Source of the DNA: Glandiceps talaboti
Taxonomy: Eukaryota; Hemichordata; Enteropneusta; Spengelidae
Direction: 5' to 3'
DNA: 20,000 nucleotides
NCBI RefSeq assembly: GCF_964340395.1
Contig: NC_135557.1
Span: 22,186,225-22,206,224 of the forward strand
Part shown: one piece after another, positions 9,201 to 17,671 of the stretch
How the letters are laid out: the number at the start of each line of letters is the position of its first letter
How positions within the stretch are numbered: position 1 is the first letter of the stretch
The notes under the pieces: model-generated
The model's input: the letters and a program-made list of their open reading frames with translations, nothing else
The model's database searches: none
Told to the model about the DNA's origin: nothing
Translations under genes and position numbers: made by a program

Positions 9201-12200
9201 AACACATACTAATAGGCAGCTGAGTGTGCTAGATAAGGACGTTGTTTCCTGTCCTATCAGTGATAACCCATACAGTTCTCATTCTATACATAGACTACTA
9301 ACCACAGCAGGTTTCGCTTTTAATTTGCCTCCTTTTGGTAGTCCTGATAAGCCATGACCAAAGCAACATGTTTCCTGAAGCACATGGCCTTTGCAGCAAA
9401 CAAACAAACATTGATCCTACACACTGATCCAAGTTGATGACAATTGTAGACAGAGTGGGCGGATACAAAACTTTACAACTCACGACTTTTGAGACAGTGT
9501 CTAAGTACCCTGTCTGAAATATTGAAATAGTCAATACAATACTGGAAGACCAGACGATATCTTAAACTTAGCCTGTCTGACTTTACCCTCAACCAATCAG
9601 AAACTAGACGATGTCTAAACTTTACAACTCACAACTTCAGACAGTGTCTGAAATTAGCACTTGACCAATCACAGACCAGACACTGCCTTGAGATTGGTTT
9701 CCTTGTTTCCTGTACCTCATAACAAGTTTCTAGTACATATCCATTCATATGAACATTTATTAACCCACTCAAATTACACGTAAACAAATTGTGATGACTG
9801 TCGAGATGTTAACTACAACTTTTGAACAAAATTTTTATACCAAATCTTATCTCCAAAGTTAAACACGTTTTAAAAACTTTTTTTTTGTCCAACTCTACTA
9901 TTAGTTTTTACTACAAAACTGTCCTGTGTATTAATAACAATAATTAAAAATTGTAATTGTAAACTAGTCTACACTAACCATATCAACCGACATTTCCACA
10001 TGACTATCTCAAATATATTTACATTTCACTTCAGAAAGGAAATCCAAAATTAATTTCAAAAAATCGTCAGAAAACAGAACTAACTAGAAGAGAGAAGAGT
10101 GAACAGATAGCAGAACTAAACTACACAGGACAACTGTATATCACTATACTATGACAATCATGACATTAAAAGATGAACGCTAAATCTTAAAATTAACTTT
10201 TAGACGATGTGTATGAGATTTACTCAGTTACTGACACTGTACTACCATATCGAAAATGTCATGTGTTGATACATGTAAAACTTGGGTCTACACTGCTAAC
10301 ATAATGTACTATTATCATAGACATACATCATCATGTGATTCTATCAAAACACAAAGTTTCATAACCAACTCAAAACAGACACAAATGGAAAATAATATAT
10401 CAAAGGGAATGAAAAAGTCAGAAACAGACAATGTATAAAAGAAAGGATGTGTTTTTGATGTACTTACCGATTATCTCGTCAGGCAACTCTAGTCCTGTTG
10501 GTACAACTTGTTGAGCAGATTCGTGGTAAGTGTAGAAATCACTGCCTCCTAGCATACTGTTTAGTCTATCCACTTCGGCAGCAAGCTCACCAGCAAAAGC
10601 CTAAAATGTCAATTATGCAAATAAAGAATACTGTCAACCAATCAGAAAACTTGTGGTTTGGGTTATTGCCAAATCAAGGTGAAGGAAAGGTTACTATAGC
10701 AACAACAAAAGTGTTACTAATCAGTTGTAATGAGATCTGTTGGGGATGAGTGGTAACAAGTGAAGGTTGTTTTTACCAAAATTAGAATGGAATGGAATCG
10801 AACTATAATTAACCATCCTATGTGGAAAAGTGAATTTTGAATGTACATCAATGTCTAACCAAAAGAAGTGGTGGAGCTGAAACACATATGTGGAGTAATG
10901 AATCACCAAGCTATCACATACAGCAGTAAACCCCCACAGAGAAGCAATTAGCATACAATCCATTCTTCAATTTGTATTAAGAGGAAGGGGTGTTCTTGGA
11001 AAGAGGGAAGCAACTGGAAATCGTATTCCCTCTAAATCTAGTTATGATATTAAAATGTCATTGACCACTGAAAAAAACAGAGGCCACACTATGAATAGGA
11101 AGCTGGAATGAGTCAAAATATGTTTCAACACATACCCGTTGACTCTAACACCCCCATCTTATAATGGAATCACCTAAAATCTTGTGGTACAGGAGAAACA
11201 CTATCTCCAGTACCACACTTAAAATTTGAGGAAGTGAGAGCAGGTATAATTTTCATACCCCAATCATTAAATTGTCACTTAGTTGGACCAGATGAAACAT
11301 ATGTTGGAAAAGGTCAGATTGGAGATACTCTGGTCAGTGTGTGTCATAATCATTTATAATCATTTGGGTGAGTTGATGGCAGGTTGTGCTATAACATGAC
11401 ATATTGTGGGCCATCGAAAGCTAACTGTGTCACTTTATCTCATAACATATGAAACTTCAATAACTGCAAAGTTCTGGGGTTGAGATACAGTACTGCTAAT
11501 GAGTGGTTATAAAATGCATTGGAGTGGTCGAAGTCACAATGAACTTATTACACATTTTCTATATCTTAAAATTATTAGCTTCACAAAATTAAAGAAAACA
11601 GTTAACTGTATTCCTAACTATTATGATCAAACAATATTTTATCATAAAACTATCTAATTGATGTGTTTACAGATGTGTGACGATTTCATTCATCCAAAGT
11701 GACGTCACATGATAGTACATTTTCAACCAACCGTGTGCGATTACGTTTTTAAGACCGCCCCTCGTACACTACCCTAAATCAATATTTTCTTATCAGGATA
11801 CTCCGCGTTCACTGACCCCGTAATCCGTGTTCTTACGAACGTCGTACACCAAAACATAGGATTAATTAAACAAGAACTAAACTGATGCAATAATACAATG
11901 GCCTTAGTCACCGATGTAATGACACGACACCCAGCTTAAAAACTAAATGTTTCCATTTTTATCCCACCGACTGAATATTCTCCGCCATTTTGCATTTTAA
12001 ATTTGTGATGTCGCAATAATCGTCACATTTGTAGGTGAATATAAAATTGACAGAATATCTGATAATTTAGTACGAAAAATTTCAAAAACGGTTTATAAAA
12101 CTATGGGGGCAAAGCCGATTAGTGTGGGGCAGAAAAATAATACCACGCCGTGTAAATAAAATGTTATAAGCGAGCGTTCCTTGCTACCTGTTTTGACCAG

Positions 12201-12544
12201 CTATTACCTGACGTGTAATCTTCGTCAATGGGGGGGATCCACCTCGTGAAGCTAGATAGCACGTAAACATCGGACCAAGAAGTTGGTCAATGACACGTTT
12301 GACACCCATTGTTTATCACGACACTAGATTAACGTGCCGATCTGACATAAGAATGTACAAATATGTGGGGGTTGTGTCATTGAATGGGCGAATGAATGAA
12401 ACAGTGCGAACGGCCGGCCGGCCGTCCACGTACGGACGGTATGATCAAAAACGTATGTCAAAAGCCGCTTACCTTTTCAATCTTGCGGGGTTTAGCGGCG
12501 TCTCCACCAGCTTCTGATAGACTGTACATGCTTTCCACCTTCAT
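3139..12544 (-). CDS. Ets1/2: Ets1/2 transcription factor, distal-promoter isoform (504 aa)
   Basis: Alternative transcript model: 12544-12473 and 10600-10468 replace the proximal first exon and splice to the common exon 2 at 5974. This gives 68 specific residues plus the shared 436. Exon 1a ends in phase 0 and exon 1b enters in phase 0 and leaves in phase 1 with a final G. That G joins AT of exon 2 to make GAT (Asp), exactly as the proximal exon does. The new N-terminus is acidic/polar and contains [15 protein letters not shown] just before the exon 2 residues [10 protein letters not shown]. As I recall them, vertebrate ETS2 and the long (p68-type) ETS1 isoform carry a VPTGLE/VPTGLD motif at the equivalent place. 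That is strong support for real coding use. An in-frame TGA at 12927-12925 with no ATG before 12544 supports this start. The 3' exons are the same as in the proximal isoform. Transcription is not shown by the sequence itself. Confidence 0.85.
3686..3895 (-). CDS. Ets1/2: Exon 6: Ser-rich region and autoinhibitory-like segment
   Basis: Acceptor TTTACAG|CAAAC and donor CTCAG|GTTAGT. The exon encodes 70 residues that start [18 protein letters not shown], run through a Ser-rich patch ([16 protein letters not shown]) and end [14 protein letters not shown]. That last segment aligns with KPVIPAAALAGYTG in ETS1, where it forms helix HI-2 of the autoinhibitory module. The Ser-rich patch sits where calcium-dependent phosphorylation represses DNA binding in vertebrate ETS1; the same use here is inferred. 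The donor is a slightly weak GTTAGT. Confidence 0.94.
4113..4409 (-). CDS. Ets1/2: Exon 5: activation region with conserved SITESLQTL and IKQE
   Basis: Acceptor TTATTCCAG|GATACA and donor ATACAA|GTAAGT. The exon encodes residues 191-289. [18 protein letters not shown] matches the FITESYQTL-xxxSSEELL block of vertebrate ETS1, and NIKQED contains the psi-K-x-E SUMO motif seen as IKQE in ETS1. The rest is a Gln/Pro/Ser/Tyr-rich stretch ([15 protein letters not shown]) typical of an activation domain. Phase 1 at both ends. Confidence 0.95.
4988..5034. repeat. 30-bp direct duplication in intron 4
   Basis: ATCACCATGGCAACACA occurs at 4988-5004 and 5018-5034, exactly 30 bp apart. Each copy contains CCATGGCAAC, an RFX X-box half-site-like sequence. 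The intron otherwise (4410-5116, 707 bp) holds a short hairpin ACCACCC-A-GGGTGGT at 4520-4534 and no exon that I can see. Confidence 0.8.
5117..5263 (-). CDS. Ets1/2: Exon 4: Ser/Thr-rich linker after the Pointed domain
   Basis: Acceptor CTCACAG|AAAGTG and donor TCAAAAG|GTAAAT. The exon encodes 49 residues, first low-complexity Ser/Thr/Met/Val, then a more structured acidic-aromatic end, [19 protein letters not shown]. The last part (FxxF-type, acidic) could be a transactivation patch; this is inference from composition. Phase 1 at both ends, so skipping it would keep the frame. Confidence 0.93.
5412..5612 (-). CDS. Ets1/2: Exon 3: core of the Pointed (PNT/SAM) domain
   Basis: Acceptor CTTCAG|ATCCAA and donor GAAAG|GTAAAA. 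The exon encodes [18 protein letters not shown], then FAMKGHDLC, then [18 protein letters not shown] (residues 75-141). The W-x7-WL-WA pattern, the MKG/MNG turn, and [10 protein letters not shown] are diagnostic of the Ets1/2 PNT. The [11 protein letters not shown] helix corresponds to the ERK docking surface described for ETS1. Two adjacent Cys (HDLCC) and an AP-P loop differ mildly from vertebrates. Phase 1 at both ends. Confidence 0.97.
5861..5974 (-). CDS. Ets1/2: Common exon 2: MAP-kinase site and start of Pointed domain
   Basis: Acceptor TTACAG|ATATGC and donor AGCAG|GTAAGA. The exon encodes [16 protein letters not shown] followed by [16 protein letters not shown]. The Thr in VPPTP aligns with the ERK2-phosphorylated threonine of vertebrate ETS1 (Thr38) and ETS2 (Thr72); that role is known for the family and inferred here. 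The FKEQ-RQGIP helix is the N-terminal extension of the Ets1/2 Pointed domain. Phase 1 at both ends. Confidence 0.95.
6120..6228 (-). CDS. Ets1/2: Proximal first coding exon (36 codons plus 1 nt)
   Basis: The exon starts [17 protein letters not shown] with a strong Kozak context (CACAATGG) and ends at the donor ACAGG|GTAAAT. It lies 101 bp below a TATATATA box on the same strand, which implies a 5' UTR of roughly 70-80 nt. The peptide is rich in Tyr, Trp and Ser and carries two Cys. I do not recognise it as similar to the short vertebrate ETS1 N-terminus, so it may be lineage-specific. The exact phase match to exon 2 supports its use. No alternative start lies between the TATA box and 6228 in this frame. 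Confidence 0.85.
6229..6414 (-). promoter_or_regulatory. Proximal promoter with TATA box, CCAAT, AP-1 and octamer sites
   Basis: Reading toward the gene, the motifs are: octamer ATGCAAAT (6407-6414), AP-1 TGAGTCA (6388-6394), CCAAT (6378-6382, plus strand), ATF/CRE-like TGATGTCA (6350-6357) abutting an ETS core GGAA (6345-6348), and TATATATA (6331-6338). A start site 25-30 bp below the TATA box would fall near 6300-6308 and leave a 5' UTR of about 70-80 nt before ATG 6228. The ETS/ATF pair would allow autoregulation by Ets proteins with bZIP partners; that is inference. Confidence 0.7.
7249..7264 (-). promoter_or_regulatory. CTCF-like binding motif between the two promoters
   Basis: Minus strand TCACTAGGTGGCGCCA matches the bilaterian CTCF core CCAC-AGRKGGCRC-A at nearly every position; only the first C is T. 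It is one of few CpG-bearing GC-rich spots in this intron. A weaker relative, CCACTAGGTAGGTG, lies on the plus strand at 7465-7478. Confidence 0.5.
9471..9682. repeat. Diverged ~149-bp tandem repeat rich in CAGACA/TGTCTG palindromes
   Basis: CTTTACAACTCACRACTT followed by GAGACAGTGTCTA or CAGACAGTGTCTG occurs at 9471-9503 and 9620-9650. Between and after lie CTGTCTG (9510, 9573), CCAGACG (9550), TAGACGATGTCTA (9605) and CAGACCAGACA (9672). CAGAC/GTCTG is the SMAD binding element. Confidence 0.65.
10468..10600 (-). CDS. Ets1/2: Distal exon 1b (44 codons plus 1 nt), VPTGLE motif
   Basis: Acceptor CATTTTAG|GCTTTTGC and donor ATAATCG|GTAAGTA bracket an open frame. It begins [17 protein letters not shown], which looks like a short amphipathic helix, and ends [12 protein letters not shown]. 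The exon is 133 nt, phase 0 in and phase 1 out. VPTGLE followed by about ten residues and then the common exon 2 mirrors the vertebrate long ETS1 isoform and ETS2, as I remember them. The conserved motif in an otherwise unlike sequence is the main reason to call this exon coding. Confidence 0.87.
10601..12472. other. Intron between distal exons 1a and 1b
   Basis: 1872 bp with no further exon seen. The part below about 11,670 is CpG-poor. The part above is CpG-rich and includes a perfect CRE (TGACGTCA, 11700-11707) and, near exon 1a, CGGCCGGCCGGCCG (12411-12424) followed by the hairpin CCGTCC-ACGTAC-GGACGG (12422-12439). Confidence 0.7.
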
Positions 12545-12588
12545 TGTAGAGTGTTGTTGAACACGAAGGCACTCAGACAGAATTAAAC
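12473..12588 (-). CDS. Ets1/2: Distal exon 1a: 5' UTR tail and first 24 codons
   Basis: The coding part is 12544-12473, starting [14 protein letters not shown] and ending KIEK at the donor AAAAG|GTAAGC (phase 0). The ATG has A at -3. Upstream, TTTCTAG|GTTTAA at 12590-12588 is a plausible acceptor for a 5' UTR exon ending at 12813. If transcription instead began between 12588 and 12670, the frame is open back to an ATG at 12670, which would add 42 residues. I prefer 12544 because the spliced upstream frame contains no ATG and hits a stop. Confidence 0.8.
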
Positions 12589-12812
12589 CTAGAAAGTGAC
12601 CGATGAAAAAACAGTGGTTAGAAATCAGTTGGCACGTAGCTAATTCGCCCACAGTCCACATGGGTGGCAAACGCGAGCGCCATGTTGTTGTCGAATGAAT
12701 GAATGAACGACTCGACTGTCATACGTACTGTATTTCGATGTCACTTGGGACATCGGACGAAAATAACATTAATAATCGTTCGTACATAAGATAATAAATA
12801 AACATAACTTAC

Positions 12813-13150
12813 CAGGTAAAGTTTTTAAGTCTCTTACGACTTGACGATAATAATTTCTGTGGTTAAATTCCAGATACTTCGAGAAATTGTCGAACGGTGA
12901 GACGGTAAACCTCAGTTGAAGAAATCACAACACGATAACGGATAAGGAAAATCAGCGAAGATCAAAATTTCACTCGTATTATGACTAATTATGGACGACG
13001 TCTTCCGTAAACTGGTACACAGTATAAAATGTAGTATAAACAACTTCGTATAAAACTATCAAAACATATAAAACTGTATCTTTCGGTGCCACTGTGTCGA
13101 TAGATCGGTGACTTGAACTGACGGGGACTAGCCAGCGCTGTGTTTTATGA
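12813..13150 (-). other. Ets1/2: Probable 5' UTR exon of the distal transcript
   Basis: A consensus donor, TTTACCTG|GTAAGTTATG, ends at 12813 and faces the acceptor at 12588 (224-bp intron). The frame leading into exon 1a is open from 12924 down to 12813 but has no ATG and is preceded by TGA at 12927-12925, so it is read as leader. The upper boundary is not visible. 13150 is a guess based on promoter motifs beginning above 13220. It could instead begin at a spliced acceptor near 12911 (CAACTGAG|G). Confidence 0.45.
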
Positions 13151-13209
13151 AACTCGGGAAAGACCTAGGATATTAATATTCATGACTTGTTTACGTGCGA
13201 GCGTCAACG

Positions 13210-13340
13210 AATCTGAGCGTTGATTGGCCAGTTTTAAAATAGTGACGTGCCATTGGATCGATTCTGCGAAGGGGGTGGTGCTTTGTGCTAAGAAATATGT
13301 TGACTTTGTTTACTGACGTCACATTTGGTGACGTCAGGAA
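13210..13340 (-). promoter_or_regulatory. Distal promoter: paired CREs and inverted CCAAT boxes
   Basis: Two perfect palindromic CREs (TGACGTCA) stand at 13314-13321 and 13329-13336, 15 bp apart. Two CCAAT boxes read on the minus strand at 13227-13223 (GGCCAATCA) and 13256-13252 (CCAATGGCA). There is no clear TATA box. The spacing to the 5' UTR exon fits a CpG-rich, TATA-less promoter for the minus-strand gene. Binding by CREB/ATF and NF-Y is inferred from motif identity only. Confidence 0.6.
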
Positions 13341-13548
13341 CTCACACGATCAATGGAGATATTTAGATAGGCATTCATATGTAAATTTGATATATTGCCT
13401 TGTACAGCCTAAACCAATGAGAACACTGTACAGCTATCAGTCTTTATGAATGAATCGAGCTGGAGTTCACAGAAGTAATAAACATAACACAGTACGACTG
13501 CGTCAAACGGTTCTCAGAAGCACCATGTTGTTGCGTAGGCGCATATGA

Positions 13549-13558
13549 CCATATATGG
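13549..13558. promoter_or_regulatory. Perfect CArG box (SRF site), CCATATATGG
   Basis: CCATATATGG sits in a longer palindrome GACCATATATGGTC, about 210 bp upstream of the CRE pair. It matches the CC(A/T)6GG serum response element core. An identical core lies in the long intron at 8624-8633. One such core by chance in 20 kb is not surprising, but position and palindrome make this one worth noting. Confidence 0.45.
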
Positions 13559-13790
13559 TCGATCTAACCTTTAGCCTTCCATTACTACGAAAAAACTTAC
13601 ATCAATGCTTCGACGAAATGGGTAATATAGTACTGTGAACGCTTATGACCCGAAATTAAAGTGTGAAATCCAAATTAGGGTCACGTAAAGTTTGGTAAGG
13701 AATATTCCATGGTTTTAGACATCAACTGAAATGTCTACGTATAATCAATAGAAAGGAAATCGACCCAAAACGTTCACCCCTTTAGTTCAA

Positions 13791-13836
13791 TCAATATGTG
13801 GTTCGAAATCATTGAACCACGCGTGATCAATGAAAT
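13791..13836. repeat. Inverted repeat upstream of the distal promoter
   Basis: GTGGTTC (13798-13804) and GAACCAC (13814-13820) are perfect arms over a 9-nt loop. Pairing continues imperfectly outward (TTCAATCAATAT against GCGTGATCAATGAA). Confidence 0.65.
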
Positions 13837-14137
13837 GGCTTTTCGATATCATCAATAAATATGACGAAAGTCACCACTGTCATTATTTGATACCTGTGTT
13901 ATTTGCAAGTGTAGGTGGAACTGCAACCTTTATCAAATGCTATCCACTTTCAAGTAACGTATTAAAATGTATACTCATCTCGTTAATAAAAGCCGAGTGT
14001 GTTTTTTAATTTTTTTTTTCAAATTCGGAACTCGGATCACGACTACTGTGATGTTACCACACATAGTGATCATGGTGATGTCAGGAGAATGTAAATGATT
14101 GTACCAACATGAATGCAGTAATGTTAAAATTGTGATC

Positions 14138-14139
<2 letters not shown>

Positions 14140-14171
<32 letters not shown>

Positions 14172-14349
14172 CATACATACATACATACATACATACATAC
14201 ATACATACATACATACATACATACATACATACATACACACACACACATACATACATACATACATACATACATACACACATACATACATACATACATACAT
14301 ACATACATACATACATACATACATACATACATACATACATACACACATA
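14140..14349. repeat. (CATA)n microsatellite upstream of the gene
   Basis: Near-perfect tetranucleotide array of about 210 bp, interrupted by ACACAC runs at about 14235 and 14275. It is the same motif as the 1051-1374 array. Frames across it on both strands are low-complexity artefacts. Confidence 0.97.
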
Positions 14350-15594
14350 TATTTCACAGTCGATTTGTCACAGTGTACGAGTGATCTAAATTATTTAGAA
14401 GGTATCTCTTTAGAGACTTCTAGTTGGATAAGAAGTGCTAGAATGTGTTCCTCGGACATGGAATAGATACTGACAATGATGTCTCTGTTAACACCTTGGA
14501 AGATAAATGTATCGTACTTGCAGTGAATGGTATATATTTATAGAGCCCTATTAAACAGGTTATAGCTATATATAGAGGCATTTGTTGATAAACCTCATCT
14601 TCACGTCTATCTCTGACAAGAAGACGGAAGTTGGGTTAGTGAGTTGTGGTTTACCTCAAAACCACATAATAACACTGACCAGCACTAATCATTTTAACAC
14701 AAATTAATTGTACAGAAATTTAAATAACAAAGACAACAACAAAACAATATATTTTATTTAATTTTACCATTCTATCTTTACACTGGGTCCTATTACTAAC
14801 ATATGTACATTGATGTTACTTCAACATGTTCACATACTTAACGGTAGCAATAGTTTAGGAAACCCACCATGTTTGATTCTCTCTAACTAGTGTAGGCCGA
14901 GTCACATATAGCTTATCTTGACGAATGTTAGCAATCAAGAGATGGGGAGTCGGAGGAGGGAGGCAGTTAATTCAGAGAAACAAATTAACTCAGAAACGGA
15001 AAAAAACTTTTTGATAAATATCTAAGTTTTTTCAAACGAATTTCATCCTCCAGTGATATTAAAACCATCCCCATTTACGCTTTGAATGTGGAGCAAATAA
15101 GGGAACTTAACCGATTTTTTAAAACTAATCATGTTCTAGGCCAACCATAATTATGTTATATAGTAGACTTGCTCAAAATGTCTGGACATGCCACTGTCTG
15201 TTTCTCAAATGCTAGACACATTCAAATGGGTAAAACAAATCAACCCGAAAAAAACTCTAGACGTTGTCTGAATTTTTCCGACAAATTAATGAATGAGGAC
15301 GGTAGTCTGGTTTGGTAGTGTCTCGACACAACACACTCGCCCCTATTAGACTAAGCAATACGCTAGACAATAGTTGAGTCACTTGATACTATATCGTCTC
15401 GTTTAACAAGGCCACTATTTAACACTTGGATCATAATCGTGTTGAATACTGTGCATTCAAACAAACTGTTTGAGTGTCCGCCCACGCTGTAAAGAAAAGT
15501 GCATATCACGACCCCTCGATGTGTTGGAATTCGATTGTATGCGTTGTCACTGTTTGTGAACATCGTAATAATGATATCATAAATGTACATTACA
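14350..15594. other. Intergenic stretch, no gene seen
   Basis: AT-rich DNA with short frames only and no splice-flanked open frame or known motif. A minus-strand frame at 15731-15363 has no recognisable similarity. Confidence 0.6.
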
Positions 15595-16030
15595 AGTAGA
15601 CGTGATTTACTAATAGTTGTTAGTGGTTGTGTCGTGAGGAAAAGAACGCGCAGTGAAATATAACACATGTAACACGTGTAGAGAAAAGTTGTAGCCGGAA
15701 CATACGTCATTTGTATATGGACACCCCTCATGATAAAATAAACATAATCACTTATACACGCTATGAACTGGTAGTTTTAGTGGCTGTGTCGTGAGGAAAA
15801 GAACGCCGCGAAGTGGAAAGTGACACACGTAACGTGTAAGGACACATTCTAGTTGGGCCATACACGAGGGTACGGGTACACAATATACCTAAATAGGCCG
15901 TCAGATGTATTAAACACACGTGATTTAATAATACATAGTGTTCTGGTACTTATTGTATTGGGGGAAAACAACAAGAAATTTTAAAAAAATACACGAATAA
16001 TGAAAAATGTAGTCGGGGGCCACACACTCG
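15595..16030. repeat. Diverged ~158-bp tandem repeat, about 2.5-3 copies
   Basis: GTGTCGTGAGGAAAAGAACG occurs at about 15629 and 15786 (157 bp apart), each followed by CACGTAACGTGTA-like and G-CCATAC-like sequence. A third, weaker copy starts CGTGATTTAATAATA near 15919 and corresponds to CGTGATTTACTAATA at 15601 (318 bp, two periods). No coding potential is evident. Confidence 0.7.
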
Positions 16031-17513
16031 GGTATTGAAAAGTAGCAATATAGACAATCTATGTAGGTCACGGGGTATAAACTTGTTCAATCAAAGCCAA
16101 AGGACTGGTATCAAATTTCATTACTAAGGCCATTTATTTTACTACACTAGGTCCTTTATATAGAATGGTCTGTGTCGTTTCATTCTGTAAATAAAACCCT
16201 TATCCATACAATACTTATTTATATTTAATAGCTATCCTAATTCTCTCCTACTGAAGATATATATATTTGTAGGCTACTAGGCGAATTGATTGAGTCTGAG
16301 AATATCACTGACGGTTTCATGTTTTACAATAAATACTCCAGACAGAAAACATACAAACATCTCGCCATATTCTGATATTAGTATCTGGAACTGTGTTCAT
16401 TTCAATAGTCTTGATGCTAACGTGATATCGATTCAGAGAGATCCTGATATTCCATGCAGGATAGCATTGGACTGTTTATTTCAGGACATTTTATAGTCTA
16501 TCAAAGTGAGACGGGATACTAGTACGTCACGGATGGTGAGTTAATACATTAGGGGAATGTATTCCACGCTACCCTGCTCTATGATATACTTTTTAGAATA
16601 GTGCATGTATTGGGGCCGATCGAACTGATAAGAGACATCAGTGTGGAGCAAAAACGACCTTACAGATTGTTCCCACAACTGTTACCAATGATGTAATTAC
16701 ATATAGGTTACATCATATCGATACTATATTGACCGTACAGCTAAAACAACTCGATCACAACGAATCGACGAAGTGTCTACAGATGTTTTATATCAAGTTA
16801 CTCAAACAGTCACTACATGTGGAAATTTCGCGCGTGTAGATTTATCTCGCTTGTTGCCTAGTTACGACTCGTTAGCAAGTCAGGCGCTGTTTACAAACAG
16901 GGGATAAGTTTACCACAAGAAAGTGATTCGGCAACTTGTCGGAACAACTTGTCGGAACATTGGTCAGTCCATAAAGGACTTGCGGCATTTTATCCAACAC
17001 ATTCTACAAGTGAATTAGTGATAATTTGTTTTAATAAACCGCTAAAGACCAAACAATAGGTCAAAACAAAGACTGGTCGGTTTATTGTGTTTTTTGCTTT
17101 TCATCATTTCGTTTTGTATTGTGAATTGTGCATAGTCAAGTTTTTTTGTATTGTTTAACGAACATTCACAAGTCTTTCATTAGGCCGCAAAATAGCGATT
17201 AACGCAATAGAGGTATACACTACACGGTACTTTGAAGACGTTGACACACACGATGATACCGATACCAAAGTGTGACGTATCGGTCTCTTTGATAACTTTC
17301 GGGATAGTTTGTTGAAAAACATCGATCGATGCCGCCGATGACAACAAATTAAACAAAACAGCATCGTCGGCATCTTCAACATTTGGTTTGTTTTAAACCA
17401 GATTCCATCGGCCGTCTTTGAACTAATACCTTTGAAGGAAGAGCTAAGACCTAATCCGAACACGGACACATCACACATCCATTACTTAGCTATGATAAAC
17501 CATGTCAAAGGTC
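16031..17513. other. Intergenic stretch, no convincing gene
   Basis: Frames at 16290-16496 (plus, 68 codons) and 17478-17155 (minus, 107 codons) have no recognisable domain and no supporting splice or promoter context. I see no repeat structure here. Confidence 0.55.
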
Positions 17514-17610
17514 CACTTTGGATAAGGATTAAAATATGGATGTAAAAGAGTTATTTGGCTGAACTATAGAAAATAGATCAGAATAAACGAATGATCCCCA
17601 TTGAACCCTC
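17514..17610. repeat. Dispersed repeat fragment, copy A
   Basis: CACTTTGGATAAGGATTAAAAT and following sequence resemble 18297-18385 (CACTTTGGATGCGGATTAAAAT), including a shared GAAYAAA-GAATGAT block. Likely fragments of one transposable-element family. Confidence 0.6.
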
Positions 17611-17671
17611 ATTGAAAAAATACAACTGTATATAACTGGTAATATGAGAAGACCAGTTAGCCAATGAACTA

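Larger units (their letters stand above)
6415..10467. other. Long intron between distal exon 1b and the proximal promoter: no exon seen
   Basis: AT-rich and strongly CpG-poor, with no exon-like open frame flanked by splice sites. It contains a CTCF-like motif near 7249, a CArG box at 8624-8633, and a cluster of CAGACA/TGTCTG palindromes at 9471-9682. The intron of the distal transcript runs 10467-5975 and encloses the proximal promoter. Confidence 0.7.

Noticed and set aside
12545-12670. Upstream in-frame extension of exon 1a to an ATG at 12670
   Set aside because: It crosses a good acceptor at 12590-12588 that pairs with a consensus donor at 12813. The extension peptide has no recognisable similarity. 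Kept only as an alternative if transcription starts inside.
15363-15731. 122-codon minus-strand frame
   Set aside because: Runs into the start of a diverged tandem repeat and has no recognisable domain. Treated as chance.
17155-17478. 107-codon minus-strand frame
   Set aside because: Basic, Cys- and Ser-rich composition with no domain, no splice context and no promoter. The length is within chance for 20 kb.
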